The position numbers and the translations under genes are program-made. From contig SVPJ01000016.1 in NCBI GenBank assembly GCA_015065885.1, positions 1-44,869 on the forward strand: a DNA stretch of 44,869 bases. Direction: 5' to 3'. The DNA is from Oscillospiraceae bacterium (lineage in GTDB: Bacteria > Bacillota > Clostridia > Oscillospirales > Acutalibacteraceae). This document shows, in pieces, positions 25,628 through 34,490 of this stretch. The notes beneath the pieces were generated by a model, which saw only the letters and a list, made by a program, of their open reading frames with translations, had not been told where the DNA came from and did not search any database. The stretch's first letter is position 1; every line of letters begins with the position of its first letter.

Positions 25628-26854
25628 ATGGTCTACGTAGCAATTATGGGGCACGGCGTGGTTGGCTCGGGCGTGGCGGAAGTGCTGCGCAAAAACGCCG
25701 AAAGCATTGCCCGTAAGGCAGGCGAAGGCATTGAGGTGCGTCGGATCCTCGATCTGCGCGAATTCCCCGACCTGCCGTACGCCGATTGTTTCACCAAGGA
25801 TTTCGAGGAGATCGTGAACGATCCCGATATCCGCATCGTGGTGGAAACGATGGGCGGTTTGAACCCCGCGTACGCGTTTGTGAAGCGCTGTCTTGAAGCG
25901 GGCAAAAGCGTGGTCACCTCCAACAAGGAGTTGGTGGCGGCGAAGGGTGACGAGCTGTTGGCACTCGCCCGTAAAAACAACTTGAATTTTCTGTTCGAAG
26001 CGTCGGTCGGCGGCGGTATTCCGATCCTGCGTCCCATCGACCAATGCCTCGCGGCGAACGAGGTGTACGAGATCGCGGGCATTTTGAACGGTACCACGAA
26101 CTTTATGCTCACCCGTATGATCGAGGACGGTATGTCGTTTGAAGATGCGCTGGCACTTGCCCAGCAACTCGGCTACGCCGAGCGGGATCCTTCGGCGGAT
26201 ATCGAAGGACACGACGCCTGCCGTAAGATCTGCATCTTGGCATCGCTCGCGTTCGGTAAACACGTCTATCCCGCCGAGGTGTACACCGAAGGTATCACCA
26301 AGATCACGAGCGAGGACGTGCGCACCGCGGCGGCTGCCGACAGCGTCATCAAGCTGATCGGCCGTGCGGTGTTGCAGGAGGACGGCCGCCTGTACGCGAC
26401 GGTGGCCCCCACCGTGATCTCCAAAAGCAGTTTGCTGTCCGACGTGAACGACGTGTTCAACGGCATTATGGTGCGCGGCGACGCGATCGGCGACGTGGTG
26501 TTCTACGGTCGCGGCGCGGGCAAACTGCCCACCGCGAGTGCCGTGGTGGCAGACGTCATCGACGAAGTGAAGCACTTGAAAGCCCGCAAATATCTGTTCT
26601 GGGAAGGCGGCTACGAAGGGTACGTTATCCCGCACGAAGAGGGTACGGTGCAGATGCTGGTGCGTGTGGCAGATACCGCCGATGCGGCGGCAAAAATTGC
26701 GGCACTCGGTAACGTGCAGATGGTCGAGGGCGACGGCGTGCCTGCGGGGGATATCGCATTCATCACCCCCGTTATGACGGAAGCGGCACTGGATGCGGCA
26801 CTTCTGGCAAGCGGTCTTACGGTCAAGAGTCGGTTGCGCGTGGCGCAGCTGTAA
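25628..26854 (+). CDS. hom: Homoserine dehydrogenase with C-terminal ACT domain
   Basis: A 408-residue cytosolic enzyme reducing aspartate semialdehyde to homoserine, the branch to threonine and methionine. The nucleotide-binding loop is GHGVVGSG (8-15). Also seen are NKELVA in the central part and the substrate/catalytic segment ERDPSADIEGHDACRK near 185-200 with the conserved Asp and Lys. An ACT domain occupies ~335-408 (EEGTVQMLVRVADTADAAAK) and is expected to give threonine feedback. RBS AAAGGAGG. It starts 22 bases after pheB. Confidence 0.96.
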   Translation: MVYVAIMGHGVVGSGVAEVLRKNAESIARKAGEGIEVRRILDLREFPDLPYADCFTKDFEEIVNDPDIRIVVETMGGLNPAYAFVKRCLEAGKSVVTSNKELVAAKGDELLALARKNNLNFLFEASVGGGIPILRPIDQCLAANEVYEIAGILNGTTNFMLTRMIEDGMSFEDALALAQQLGYAERDPSADIEGHDACRKICILASLAFGKHVYPAEVYTEGITKITSEDVRTAAAADSVIKLIGRAVLQEDGRLYATVAPTVISKSSLLSDVNDVFNGIMVRGDAIGDVVFYGRGAGKLPTASAVVADVIDEVKHLKARKYLFWEGGYEGYVIPHEEGTVQMLVRVADTADAAAKIAALGNVQMVEGDGVPAGDIAFITPVMTEAALDAALLASGLTVKSRLRVAQL

Positions 26855-26954
26855 CAAGTATTGGCGAGCATTTTAACAAAGGATGAGCGAAAATCCGCCT
26901 TCCCAAAACGGAGTTCGGGTTTGATTGCTCACCCTAAGGGGAGGTACTTTTGGT

Positions 26955-28163
26955 ATGTTGATAGTCAAAAAATTCGGCGGCAGTTCGGTTGCCAACGCCG
27001 AGCGGGTGTTCAACGTCGCCCGTATCATTACCGAAGATTACAAAAAGGGGAACGACGTGGTGGTAGTCGTGTCCGCACAGGGCGACACCACCGACGATCT
27101 GATCGACAAGGCACACGAGATCACGAAGCGCCCGAACAAGCGCGAAATGGACCAGTTGCTCGCCGCAGGTGAGCAGATCTCCATTGCCCTGCTCGCGATG
27201 GCGATCGGCGAGCTGGGATGCCCCGTGGTGTCCCTGCTCGGCTGGCAGGCGGGTTTCCGCACCAACACCACCTATTCCGCCGCGCGTATCAAGCGGGTGG
27301 AGACCGAGCGTATCCGCAGTGAACTGGAAAAGAAGCGTATCGTCGTGGTGGCAGGCTTCCAAGGGGTCAACCGTAACGAAGATATCACCACCTTCGGCCG
27401 CGGCGGCTCGGATACCAGTGCGGTGGCGATCGCGGCGTCGATGAAGGCGGATCTGTGCCAGATCTACACCGACGTGGAAGGCGTGTTCACCGCCGACCCG
27501 CGCAAGGTGCCGAACGCTCGCAAACTCGACGAGATCACCTATGACGAAATGCTCGAACTGGCAACGCTGGGCGCCCAGGTGCTCAACAACCGCTCGGTAG
27601 AAATGGCGAAGAAATACAACGTGGAGATGGAAGTTCTCTCCAGTTTGAATCCGGTGCCCGGCACCAAAGTTAAGGAGGCTACGAATATGGAAAAAATGAT
27701 GATCAGCAGTGTGGCAAAGGACGCGCACGTGGCGCGTGTTATGATCGTGGGTATCCCCGACGAGCCGGGTATCGCGTTTAAGATCTTCTCCCGCGTGGCG
27801 CAGGCGCACATCAACGTGGATATGATCCTGCAGTCGGTCGGCCGTGACGGCACGAAGGACATCACCTTCACCGTGCCGGAGGATTGCGGTGCGGCGGCGG
27901 TGGCGGCGCTGCAGGAGTACGCCGACCGCGTAGGTGCGAAGAGCTTGACCTACGACACCAAGACGGCGAAGGTCTCGGTCGTCGGCGCGGGTATGGAGAC
28001 CCACGAAGGCGTGGCGGCAAAGATGTTCGAAGCCCTCTCCGAAAAGAGCATCAACATCCAGATGATCTCCACGAGCGAGATCAAGGTGTCGGTGCTGATT
28101 GCGGCGGAAGAAGCCGACCGTGCGGTGTCGGCCGTTCACGCGAAGTTCTTCGACGAGATGTAA
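26955..28163 (+). CDS. lysC: Aspartokinase (LysC-type, with two C-terminal ACT domains)
   Basis: A 402-residue enzyme that phosphorylates aspartate, the first step to lysine, threonine, methionine and diaminopimelate. The kinase domain starts LIVKKFGGSSVANAERV and holds VVVVSAQGDTTD and FGRGGSDTSAVAIA. Two ACT domains (~265-402) give feedback control. I choose ATG 26955 because AAGGGGAGGT precedes it and it gives the canonical N terminus. An in-frame ATG at codon 245 has its own strong RBS (see the separate entry). The 100-base gap after hom contains only a weak inverted repeat (GGCGAGCA...TGCTCACC) and no recognisable lysine riboswitch. Ends at a strong terminator. Confidence 0.96.
   Translation: MLIVKKFGGSSVANAERVFNVARIITEDYKKGNDVVVVVSAQGDTTDDLIDKAHEITKRPNKREMDQLLAAGEQISIALLAMAIGELGCPVVSLLGWQAGFRTNTTYSAARIKRVETERIRSELEKKRIVVVAGFQGVNRNEDITTFGRGGSDTSAVAIAASMKADLCQIYTDVEGVFTADPRKVPNARKLDEITYDEMLELATLGAQVLNNRSVEMAKKYNVEMEVLSSLNPVPGTKVKEATNMEKMMISSVAKDAHVARVMIVGIPDEPGIAFKIFSRVAQAHINVDMILQSVGRDGTKDITFTVPEDCGAAAVAALQEYADRVGAKSLTYDTKTAKVSVVGAGMETHEGVAAKMFEALSEKSINIQMISTSEIKVSVLIAAEEADRAVSAVHAKFFDEM
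27672..28163 (+). promoter_or_regulatory. Internal translation start within lysC giving a separate regulatory (beta) subunit
   Basis: AAGGAGG at 27672-27678 stands eight bases before ATG 27687, in frame at codon 245 of lysC. Starting there gives a 158-residue product made of the two ACT domains. Bacillus subtilis aspartokinase II is known to make such a beta subunit from an in-frame internal start at about the same codon, so an alpha2-beta2 enzyme is likely here too. Confidence 0.75.
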
Positions 28164-28171
28164 AAAACATA

Positions 28172-28210
28172 CACAGCGGCTTGCTTTTTGCAAGCCGCTG
28201 TGCTATTTTA
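28172..28210 (+). terminator. Terminator of pheB-hom-lysC
   Basis: Perfect 13-bp stem (28172-28184 with 28190-28202), five-T loop, then CTATTTTA. Confidence 0.9.
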
Positions 28211-28235
28211 AAATAAAAACGGGAGCGTTTGGTGT

Positions 28236-29603
28236 ATGGAACAAAAATTTTTAACCGATTATCGTGTAACGCCTGCGGTGGTCGTGGTGGGCGAGTGTAC
28301 CACCGTGACCATTCGCCCGCGCGGCGAACAAGCGGCGTTTTTGGAGGGCGGTGAGTACACGGTGGAGATCTGGCCGCACGAAACTACCACCACGCGGCTG
28401 AACATTCCCACCGTTGATAAATATACGGTCACTGCACAACACGGGGTGTTGCAGTTTACCCACACCTTCCCGCGGGAGCAGGGGTATACGCTGAAGTTGA
28501 AGGTGCCGGAAGCGGCGAAATGGCGCGAAAACCCGCACTATAATCCGCCGTTCCGCCCGCGGCCGACCAACCCGAAATCCCCCTACGCCTGTGCGCCGTA
28601 TCTGTTTATGTATGCGGTCGATCCCGATTGGAAAGGCATGACGGTACACAAGGGGGATATGCACCTGCACACGAACTATTCCGACGGCAACGAGTCGGTG
28701 GGCGGTCTGCTGGCAAACCTGCGGGCGGCAGGCTACGATTTTGCCGCCGTGACCGATCATTACTGCTACGATTCCTCCCTCAAAGCGATCGAATGGATGA
28801 AAGAACTGCCGGACGTGCTCACCGCCGTCGCGGGGGAAGAGATACACTGCCCGAAAGATTACGTGCATATTCTGTCCATCGGCGGCACGGCGAGCGTCAA
28901 CACCTGCTACGATGCTGATCCCGAAAAGGCAGATGCCGCCATCGCCGCGATCGCGGCATCGCGCACCTTCCCCGAAGGGGTCGATCCGCAAAACGCCGCC
29001 GCACGGCACTGGGTGGTTCGGAAAATCAAGGAATTTGGTGGCATGGCGGTGTTGACCCACCCGTTCTGGCTGTGGGAACGGGTCCATTTTATGCCGCTTG
29101 CCATGACCGAGTATCTCTTCCGCTCAGGCGAATACGATGTGTACGAAATGCTCAACGGCATAAGCGGACCCGAATGCAATCAGCTTGAAACCATGTTCTA
29201 TTACGACCAACAACGGCAAGGCTACACCATGCCCGTCATCGGTAATAGCGATTGCCACTGCTCCGACCGCCCGGATTTCCGCAAACCTGCCCCCGCCTTC
29301 ACGCTGGTACTGTCGAAAGAACGCGATTGGGAAAGCCTGCGGGATGCGATCCTTGCCCGCCGCAGCGTGGCGGTGGAGTGGTACGAGGGAGATACGAACT
29401 TCCGCATTCACGGCGATTTCCGTATGGTGAAGTATATGAACTTCCTTATGCGTAATTATTATCCGCTGTATATGGAACTGTGCCACGCGCAGGGAATGTT
29501 GATGAAGCAGTACGACGACACCCGCGACATCGCGCTTTTACCGCTGTTGGAAGGACTGAAAAAGCAGACCGACACCTTTACCGAAGAGTTTTTTGGCTGG
29601 TAA
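28236..29603 (+). CDS. PHP-domain metallohydrolase with N-terminal beta domain
   Basis: A 455-residue protein. Residues ~1-140 look like a beta-sandwich domain without clear motifs. The PHP metal site follows: GDMHLHTNYSDG (~148), VTDHYCYD, GEEIHCP, VLTHPFWLW and GNSDCHCSD, supplying the expected His/Asp/Glu ligands for up to three metal ions. Members of the PHP family with such front domains (CehA-like) are usually phosphoesterases; the substrate cannot be deduced. There is no signal peptide, so it acts in the cytosol. RBS GGGAG. A single gene between two terminators. Confidence 0.85.
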   Translation: MEQKFLTDYRVTPAVVVVGECTTVTIRPRGEQAAFLEGGEYTVEIWPHETTTTRLNIPTVDKYTVTAQHGVLQFTHTFPREQGYTLKLKVPEAAKWRENPHYNPPFRPRPTNPKSPYACAPYLFMYAVDPDWKGMTVHKGDMHLHTNYSDGNESVGGLLANLRAAGYDFAAVTDHYCYDSSLKAIEWMKELPDVLTAVAGEEIHCPKDYVHILSIGGTASVNTCYDADPEKADAAIAAIAASRTFPEGVDPQNAAARHWVVRKIKEFGGMAVLTHPFWLWERVHFMPLAMTEYLFRSGEYDVYEMLNGISGPECNQLETMFYYDQQRQGYTMPVIGNSDCHCSDRPDFRKPAPAFTLVLSKERDWESLRDAILARRSVAVEWYEGDTNFRIHGDFRMVKYMNFLMRNYYPLYMELCHAQGMLMKQYDDTRDIALLPLLEGLKKQTDTFTEEFFGW

Positions 29604-29700
29604 GGGGCGTGAGTACAGTGGGAATTTCGCTGCACACGCTCGTGACGGTGCGATTCCCCCGTGGCGTGTGCAACTCCTGCGAGCGTTCACGGAATGCCCC
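29604..29700 (+). other. Possible structured RNA or mRNA 3' region after the PHP gene
   Basis: Complementary segments pack this short non-coding stretch: GGGGC (29604-29608)/GCCCC (29696-29700), GGGAAT (29620-29625)/ATTCCC (29653-29658) and TGCACACGC (29631-29639)/GCGTGTGCA (29664-29672). The last two cross, so they could form a pseudoknot. CGCTC (29637-29641)/GAGCG (29681-29685) offers an alternative fold. No known RNA family recognised. Confidence 0.35.
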
Positions 29701-29737
29701 TAACCGCACGACGTATGCCGGCGTACACGTAAAATGA

Positions 29738-29768
29738 CCCCCGACCTTCATGAAGGTCGGGGGCTGTT
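29738..29768. terminator. Bidirectional terminator between the PHP gene and pyk
   Basis: Perfect 26-base palindrome (29738-29763) with T-rich tracts after it on the plus strand (CTGTTTTA) and AAAA before it (TTTT on the minus strand). Confidence 0.88.
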
Positions 29769-31181
29769 TTATACCGTTTCCAATTTGATCAAATTCGTGT
29801 TGCCCGAGGTGCCGTTGGTAATACCACCGGTGATGACGATGTGATCGCCTGCCTGCACCAACCCTGAGCGGCGCGCCGCCACCGCCGCGTGGTAAAACAG
29901 TACTTCGGTGGAGGGGAATTCTTCGCTCAGCACGGGGATCACCGCCCACGAAAGAGCCAGTTTGCGCCACACACGCTCGTTGGTGGTCATACCGATGATG
30001 GGCATCGGCGAGCGGAAACGCGACACCATGCGTGCCGTGCCGCCGCCCAGCGTACACACCACCATCAACTTGGCATCCACGTCGATCGCAAGTGCGCAAG
30101 TGGCGTGAGAGATGGCGTCGATGTTGCTTTTGATGCGAAAATCCGAGTTGCGGAAGCGCTTGGAATAGTTGATGTTCTGCTCGGTCTGCTCCGCAATGCG
30201 GCTCATGGCCTCCACCGCTTCCACGGGGTGCTTCCCTGCCGCCGTCTCGCCCGAAAGCATCAGCGCACTGGTGCCGTCGTACACCGCGTTTGCCACGTCG
30301 GAAATTTCCGCACGGGTGGGACGCGGACGGTCGATCATGGATTCCAGCATTTCGGTGGCGGTGATCACCCGCTTGCCGCGGTAGCGGCAGGTGGTGATGA
30401 GGTGCTTTTGAATGGCGGGCAGTTGCTCGTAGGGGATCTCCACGCCCATATCGCCGCGGGCGATCATAATGCCGTTACTGCGGTCGATGATCTCGTCGAT
30501 GTTGTCCACTCCCGCGCGGTTTTCAATTTTGGCAATAAGGTCGATGTCCTCGCCGCCGTGAGCATTCATAAAATCGCGCACGTCGTCGATATCCTGCGGA
30601 CGGGAGACGAAGGAACACGCGACAAAATCTACCCCCATCTCGATGCCGAACAGCAGGTCCGCCCGGTCCTGCTCGCTCAAATACGGTTGGCTGAACACCT
30701 TGTCGGGTATGCTCATGCTTTTGCGATTGGAAAGTTCACCGCCCACCGTCACGCGGCAGACGGCATCGGTCTCGGTCAAAGAGACGACTTCAAACGCCAT
30801 CAGGCCGTTGTTCAAAAGGATGGTATCCCCCACGTCCAATTCACGGATCATCGGCGGATAGGAGACCGACACACCGTGCGCGTCCCCTTCGATCGCACGC
30901 CCCGTGAACACGAAGGTGTCCCCTGCCTGCAGGGTGACTTTGCCTTCGCGGAAGGTGCCGATACGGTACTCGGGACCCTTGGTGTCAAGCAAAATGGCGA
31001 CCGGCATTTGCAGCTTGTCGCGCACCCGCTTTACCATATCCATTACGCGGCGGTGGGTCTCGTGGGTCTCGTGAGAAAAATTGAAACGCGCCACGTTCAT
31101 GCCTGCCTTCACCATACGGGTGAGAGTCTCCTCGTTGGCACAGGCAGGACCGACCGTACAAATGATCTTCGTTTTACGCAT
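29769..31181 (-). CDS. pyk: Pyruvate kinase
   Basis: A 470-residue glycolytic enzyme making pyruvate and ATP from phosphoenolpyruvate and ADP. Seen: KIICTVGPAC and NVARFNFSH at the N terminus, LDTKGPEYR (B-domain border), IAKIENRAGV with the catalytic Lys, MIARGDMGVEIP, ATEMLESM and SGETAAGKHPVE. The C-terminal regulatory domain ends at NLIKLETV, so the extra PEP-utiliser-like domain of Bacillus pyruvate kinase is missing. It begins 13 bases after the methyltransferase gene on the same strand and is probably cotranscribed with it. Confidence 0.97.
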   Translation of the reverse strand: MRKTKIICTVGPACANEETLTRMVKAGMNVARFNFSHETHETHRRVMDMVKRVRDKLQMPVAILLDTKGPEYRIGTFREGKVTLQAGDTFVFTGRAIEGDAHGVSVSYPPMIRELDVGDTILLNNGLMAFEVVSLTETDAVCRVTVGGELSNRKSMSIPDKVFSQPYLSEQDRADLLFGIEMGVDFVACSFVSRPQDIDDVRDFMNAHGGEDIDLIAKIENRAGVDNIDEIIDRSNGIMIARGDMGVEIPYEQLPAIQKHLITTCRYRGKRVITATEMLESMIDRPRPTRAEISDVANAVYDGTSALMLSGETAAGKHPVEAVEAMSRIAEQTEQNINYSKRFRNSDFRIKSNIDAISHATCALAIDVDAKLMVVCTLGGGTARMVSRFRSPMPIIGMTTNERVWRKLALSWAVIPVLSEEFPSTEVLFYHAAVAARRSGLVQAGDHIVITGGITNGTSGNTNLIKLETV

Positions 31182-31194
31182 ACGTTACCTCTTT

Positions 31195-32541
31195 CTATAT
31201 TCGCAGTCCCTTGGGATACCGATTTTTAAGGGTGCCGTTTACCGCTTTCCCAAAACCTACCACCGCATTGCCGACCGCCACCGCCGTCCACCCCGAAAGA
31301 GTGTCGTCGCAGGGAATCGCCTCGCCGTGCAAAAAGGCAGAAAGCGCGGGGGCGTCGGGGGTGAGTGTCACCACCGCGCGGCAGTCTTCCGCCCGCTTTG
31401 CGGCGAAAATGCTGTGCGCGGGTTCTAAGCGATCTTTGCAGACGTCCGCTACGGCGACACCGGCATACAGCAGATGCAGTGCCGTTGCGGGCATCGCAGG
31501 CGGCAACAGCCGCACCGTATCACCCACCGTCACGAAAGTGCCGTGCGGCTCGTCGCGAAACACGGTACGGTACAACTGCTCCGCTTCGGCGGCGTACGCA
31601 TCTTTTTTAGGGGGTACGTAAGGGGATGGAGACGCTTCGCCGTCCCCTTTGCGGTGAAATAACGCTAAAAAGTGCCCTTCTCCGCCGTGCTGTGGCAGAA
31701 TACGTCGTCCCGCACTTACGGGGAAGTCCGCCACGGGAAACGCGGGTCGTCCAAACGGCAGGGCGGAAAGATCGCCCGCCTCAAAATCGGGATGGGTTGC
31801 CAAAAACCATGCGGCGTTTTGCTCGTTTTCCTCGGGCGCAAAGGTGCAGGTGGAGTAGAGCAATCGCCCGCCCGGACGCACCGTTTTTGCCGCCGCTTCC
31901 AGAATGGTGCGTTGCCGTGCGGCACAGAGTTCAATGTTGTCCATACTCCACTGCGCCAAGGCTTCGGGTTCTTTGCGGAACATCCCCTCGCCGGAACACG
32001 GAGCATCGCACAGCACCGCGTCAAACGCCTCGGGAAGATGCTCCGCCAGCACGGCCGTGTCCAGCGACGTGACCACCGCGTTTCGCACGCCGCACCGTTC
32101 CAAATTCTGCATCAGCGGGGTGGCGCGGGAGCGCACGTATTCGTTGCACCACAACAGCCCTTCGCCCGCCAGTGACGCCGCAATTTGGGTGGATTTCCCG
32201 CCCGGTGCGGCGCACAAGTCCAACACCCGCTCGCCGCGTTGCGGCGCAAGGGCGGTGACTGCCGACATGGCGGACGGTTCCTGCCGATAATATACCCCCG
32301 CGTGGTGAAGCGGGTCGTTTCCCGCTTTGCGGTCGGTCGTGAGGTGAAATCCCCACGGCGAAAACGGTGTGGGGGTGACCTCTTCGCCCAGCAACGCGAG
32401 CGCTTCTTTGGGCGTAGTTTTCAATGGGTTGATACGCAAGCCGCGGGCGGGCGCGTCTGCCGCAAACGCGTCAGCAAACGCACTCCATTCGTCGCCGAGC
32501 AGGTCGCGCATGCGCTGTTCAAACAAGGTGGGAAACTGCAT
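31195..32541 (-). CDS. RsmF/RsmB-like rRNA cytosine-C5 methyltransferase (NOL1/NOP2/Sun family)
   Basis: A 448-residue SAM-dependent RNA methyltransferase. Seen: an N-terminal RNA-binding part with GLRINPLKTT, the SAM loop LDLCAAPGGKSTQIA near 110, NEYVRSRA, CDAPCSGEGMFRKEP (the first catalytic Cys region), then LLYSTCTFAPEENE (the nucleophilic Cys). The ~150-residue C-terminal PUA-like region resembles RsmF (YebU). Longer in-frame starts exist, but ATG 32541 gives the conserved MQFPTLFEQRM start and has AAAGGA upstream. It follows the transketolase genes across a terminator and precedes pyk. Confidence 0.92.
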   Translation of the reverse strand: MQFPTLFEQRMRDLLGDEWSAFADAFAADAPARGLRINPLKTTPKEALALLGEEVTPTPFSPWGFHLTTDRKAGNDPLHHAGVYYRQEPSAMSAVTALAPQRGERVLDLCAAPGGKSTQIAASLAGEGLLWCNEYVRSRATPLMQNLERCGVRNAVVTSLDTAVLAEHLPEAFDAVLCDAPCSGEGMFRKEPEALAQWSMDNIELCAARQRTILEAAAKTVRPGGRLLYSTCTFAPEENEQNAAWFLATHPDFEAGDLSALPFGRPAFPVADFPVSAGRRILPQHGGEGHFLALFHRKGDGEASPSPYVPPKKDAYAAEAEQLYRTVFRDEPHGTFVTVGDTVRLLPPAMPATALHLLYAGVAVADVCKDRLEPAHSIFAAKRAEDCRAVVTLTPDAPALSAFLHGEAIPCDDTLSGWTAVAVGNAVVGFGKAVNGTLKNRYPKGLRI

Positions 32542-32558
32542 ACCCCAAATCCTTTCCG

Positions 32559-32592
32559 AAAAAACACGGACGAGGCGTTGCCCCGTCCGTGT
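32559..32592 (-). terminator. Terminator after the transketolase genes (minus strand)
   Basis: ACACGGACG...CGTCCGTGT stem with one mismatch zone, followed on the minus strand by TTTTTT. It lies only 18 bases before the rRNA methyltransferase start codon, leaving no room for a new promoter. Confidence 0.85.
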
Positions 32593-32597
32593 GTCGA

Positions 32598-33545
32598 TTA
32601 CTTCTTCAGTGCCAACGCGGCTTTCGCCTTTTCGACGATCGCTTCCGCCGACAGACCGAACAGCGGCAGAAGATCGAGTGCGGGGCCGGATTTGCCGAAG
32701 GTGTCCTGCACGCCGACGCGGAGTACCGGAACGGGGCACTTTTCAGCCACCGCTTCCGCCACGGCACTGCCGAGACCGCCGATGACGTTGTGTTCTTCCG
32801 CCGTGACGATCGCGCCCGTTTCGGCGGCTGCCTGCCACACCAGTTCGCGGTCGAGCGGCTTGATGGTCGCCATATTGATGACACGGGCGGAAATGCCTTC
32901 CGCCGCGAGCGTGTCGGCAGCTTTCAACGCTTCGCCCACCAAGAGACCGTTCGCGATCACGGTAACGTCATTGCCGTCGCGCAAGGTGATACCGCGGCCG
33001 ATCTCAAACCGGTAATCGTCGGGGGTCACGTTCGCGACTGCCAAACGGCCGAAACGCAGATACACGGGCCCTTCCATCGCGGCGGCGGCAAACACCGCCT
33101 GGCGCGCTTCGTTGTCGTCCGCGGGGGAGATGACGGTCATGCCGGGGATGGTGCGCATCAGTGCAATATCTTCACAGCACTGGTGAGTCGCACCGTCTTC
33201 ACCCACCGAGATGCCCGCGTGGGTCGCACCGATCTTTACGTTCAGATGAGGATAGCCGATGGAGTTGCGGATCTGCTCAAACGCACGGCCTGCCGCAAAC
33301 ATGGCAAAACTCGAAGCGAATACCACTTTGCCGGTGGTGGAAAGACCCGCCGCAATCCCCATCATGTTGCCTTCCGCAATACCGCAATCAAAGAAGCGGT
33401 CGGGATACGCCTTCTTGAAACCGCCCGTTTTGGTGGCGGCGGCAAGGTCGGCGTCCAGCACGATCAAATTCGGCATGGTCTCGGCGAGGTCACAGAGTGC
33501 CTGTCCGTAAGAATCACGGGTTGCCTTTTTTACGATATCTGCCAT
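32598..33545 (-). CDS. Transketolase, C-terminal subunit
   Basis: A 315-residue half of a split transketolase (pyrimidine-binding and C-terminal domains). Seen: CGIAEGNMMGIAAGL with the Glu that activates thiamine diphosphate, THAGISVGEDGATHQCCEDI, and MTVISPADDNEA. The protein acts with the N-terminal subunit encoded just upstream (three-base gap) in the pentose phosphate pathway. RBS GGAGGG lies inside the end of that gene. Followed by a clear terminator. Confidence 0.96.
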   Translation of the reverse strand: MADIVKKATRDSYGQALCDLAETMPNLIVLDADLAAATKTGGFKKAYPDRFFDCGIAEGNMMGIAAGLSTTGKVVFASSFAMFAAGRAFEQIRNSIGYPHLNVKIGATHAGISVGEDGATHQCCEDIALMRTIPGMTVISPADDNEARQAVFAAAAMEGPVYLRFGRLAVANVTPDDYRFEIGRGITLRDGNDVTVIANGLLVGEALKAADTLAAEGISARVINMATIKPLDRELVWQAAAETGAIVTAEEHNVIGGLGSAVAEAVAEKCPVPVLRVGVQDTFGKSGPALDLLPLFGLSAEAIVEKAKAALALKK

Positions 33546-33548
33546 GAC

Positions 33549-34391
33549 TCAGCCCTCCACTTCCGCGAGACGGGCGGTGAGTTCCGCCATCGCCGCATCG
33601 TATTGCTCTTTATTGGGGGCACTGCCGTGCCAACCCACCTGATTTTCCATGAACGAAACGCCACGACCTTTGGTAGTGCGCATAATGACGGCGGTGGGCT
33701 GTCCTTTGGTGGCACGCGCACCCGAAAACGCCATTTCGAGTTGCTCGAAATCGTGGCCGTCCACCACGATCACGCGGAAACCGAACGCGGCAAATTTTTC
33801 CGGAATGGGATGCGGGTTGTTGACTTCCCGCACCGGACCGTCGATCTGCAGGTCGTTGTTGTCCACGATGACACACAGGTTGTCCAGTCCTTTGGCAGAA
33901 GCAAACATCGCCGCTTCCCACACCTGACCTTCCTGAATCTCGCCGTCACCGAGGATAGTATATACGCGATAGTCCGCTTTATCCAGCTTGGCACCCAGTG
34001 CCATACCGACTGCCGCAGAAATGCCCTGTCCGAGCGAGCCCGAAGACATATCCACGCCGGGAGTGCCTTTCATATCGGGGTGACCTTGCAGCATCGCGCC
34101 GATGTGGCGGAGTTTTTGAATCTCCGCACGGTCAAAATATCCCTTTTCCGCGAGTGCGCCGTACAGCGCGGGCGCGGCGTGCCCCTTCGACAGCACCAAG
34201 CGGTCACGCGTGGGATCCTGCGGGTTTTTCGGATCTACCCGTAACTCTTTCGTATACAAATACGCCAGCACATCCGCGATCGACAACGAGCCGCCGGGAT
34301 GGCCGCTTTTGGCGTGGAACGTGCCTTCCACGATGTTCATACGGATGCGGGTCGCCGCCGCCGTAAGACGCCTCTTTTCACAAGCCTCCAT
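33549..34391 (-). CDS. Transketolase, N-terminal (thiamine diphosphate-binding) subunit
   Basis: A 280-residue half-enzyme with GHPGGSLSIADVLAYLY, SKGHAAPALYGAL, GSLGQGIS and the cofactor/metal motif GDGEIQEGQVWEA...NNDLQID (GDG-X-N type). Together with the C-terminal subunit it transfers two-carbon units between sugar phosphates. I prefer ATG 34391, which has GAAAGG upstream and follows a leader; the ATG at 34424 lies only about 13 bases from the -10 box and has no RBS. Split transketolases are common in Clostridia. Confidence 0.95.
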   Translation of the reverse strand: MEACEKRRLTAAATRIRMNIVEGTFHAKSGHPGGSLSIADVLAYLYTKELRVDPKNPQDPTRDRLVLSKGHAAPALYGALAEKGYFDRAEIQKLRHIGAMLQGHPDMKGTPGVDMSSGSLGQGISAAVGMALGAKLDKADYRVYTILGDGEIQEGQVWEAAMFASAKGLDNLCVIVDNNDLQIDGPVREVNNPHPIPEKFAAFGFRVIVVDGHDFEQLEMAFSGARATKGQPTAVIMRTTKGRGVSFMENQVGWHGSAPNKEQYDAAMAELTARLAEVEG

Positions 34392-34436
34392 CACAAAACC
34401 AACCTTTCCGTCGTATAGGATCATACATTAACATAT

Positions 34437-34465
34437 AGTATACCACAAACAGAAATAAAAGAAAA
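34437..34465 (-). promoter_or_regulatory. Promoter of the transketolase genes
   Basis: Minus-strand TATACT (34442-34437) with TGTGG before it (extended -10) and a poor -35 (TTTTCT) 17 bases upstream. Confidence 0.65.
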
Positions 34466-34490
34466 GAGGTTTTTGCGATTTTACGCCCTC

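Noticed and set aside
26855..26954. Lysine riboswitch before lysC
   Set aside because: At 100 bases it is too short, and only one weak inverted repeat is seen, with none of the multi-helix lysine-element landmarks.
25610..28193. Long minus-strand frames opposite hom and lysC
   Set aside because: Codon-bias shadows; no RBS or recognisable protein.
29480..29737. Small reading frame overlapping the end of the PHP gene
   Set aside because: It is mostly out-of-frame coding sequence of the PHP gene, with no RBS and no recognisable product.
29889..34244. Long plus-strand frames opposite pyk and the transketolase genes
   Set aside because: Low-complexity His/Arg/Gly translations mirrored from well-recognised enzymes on the minus strand.
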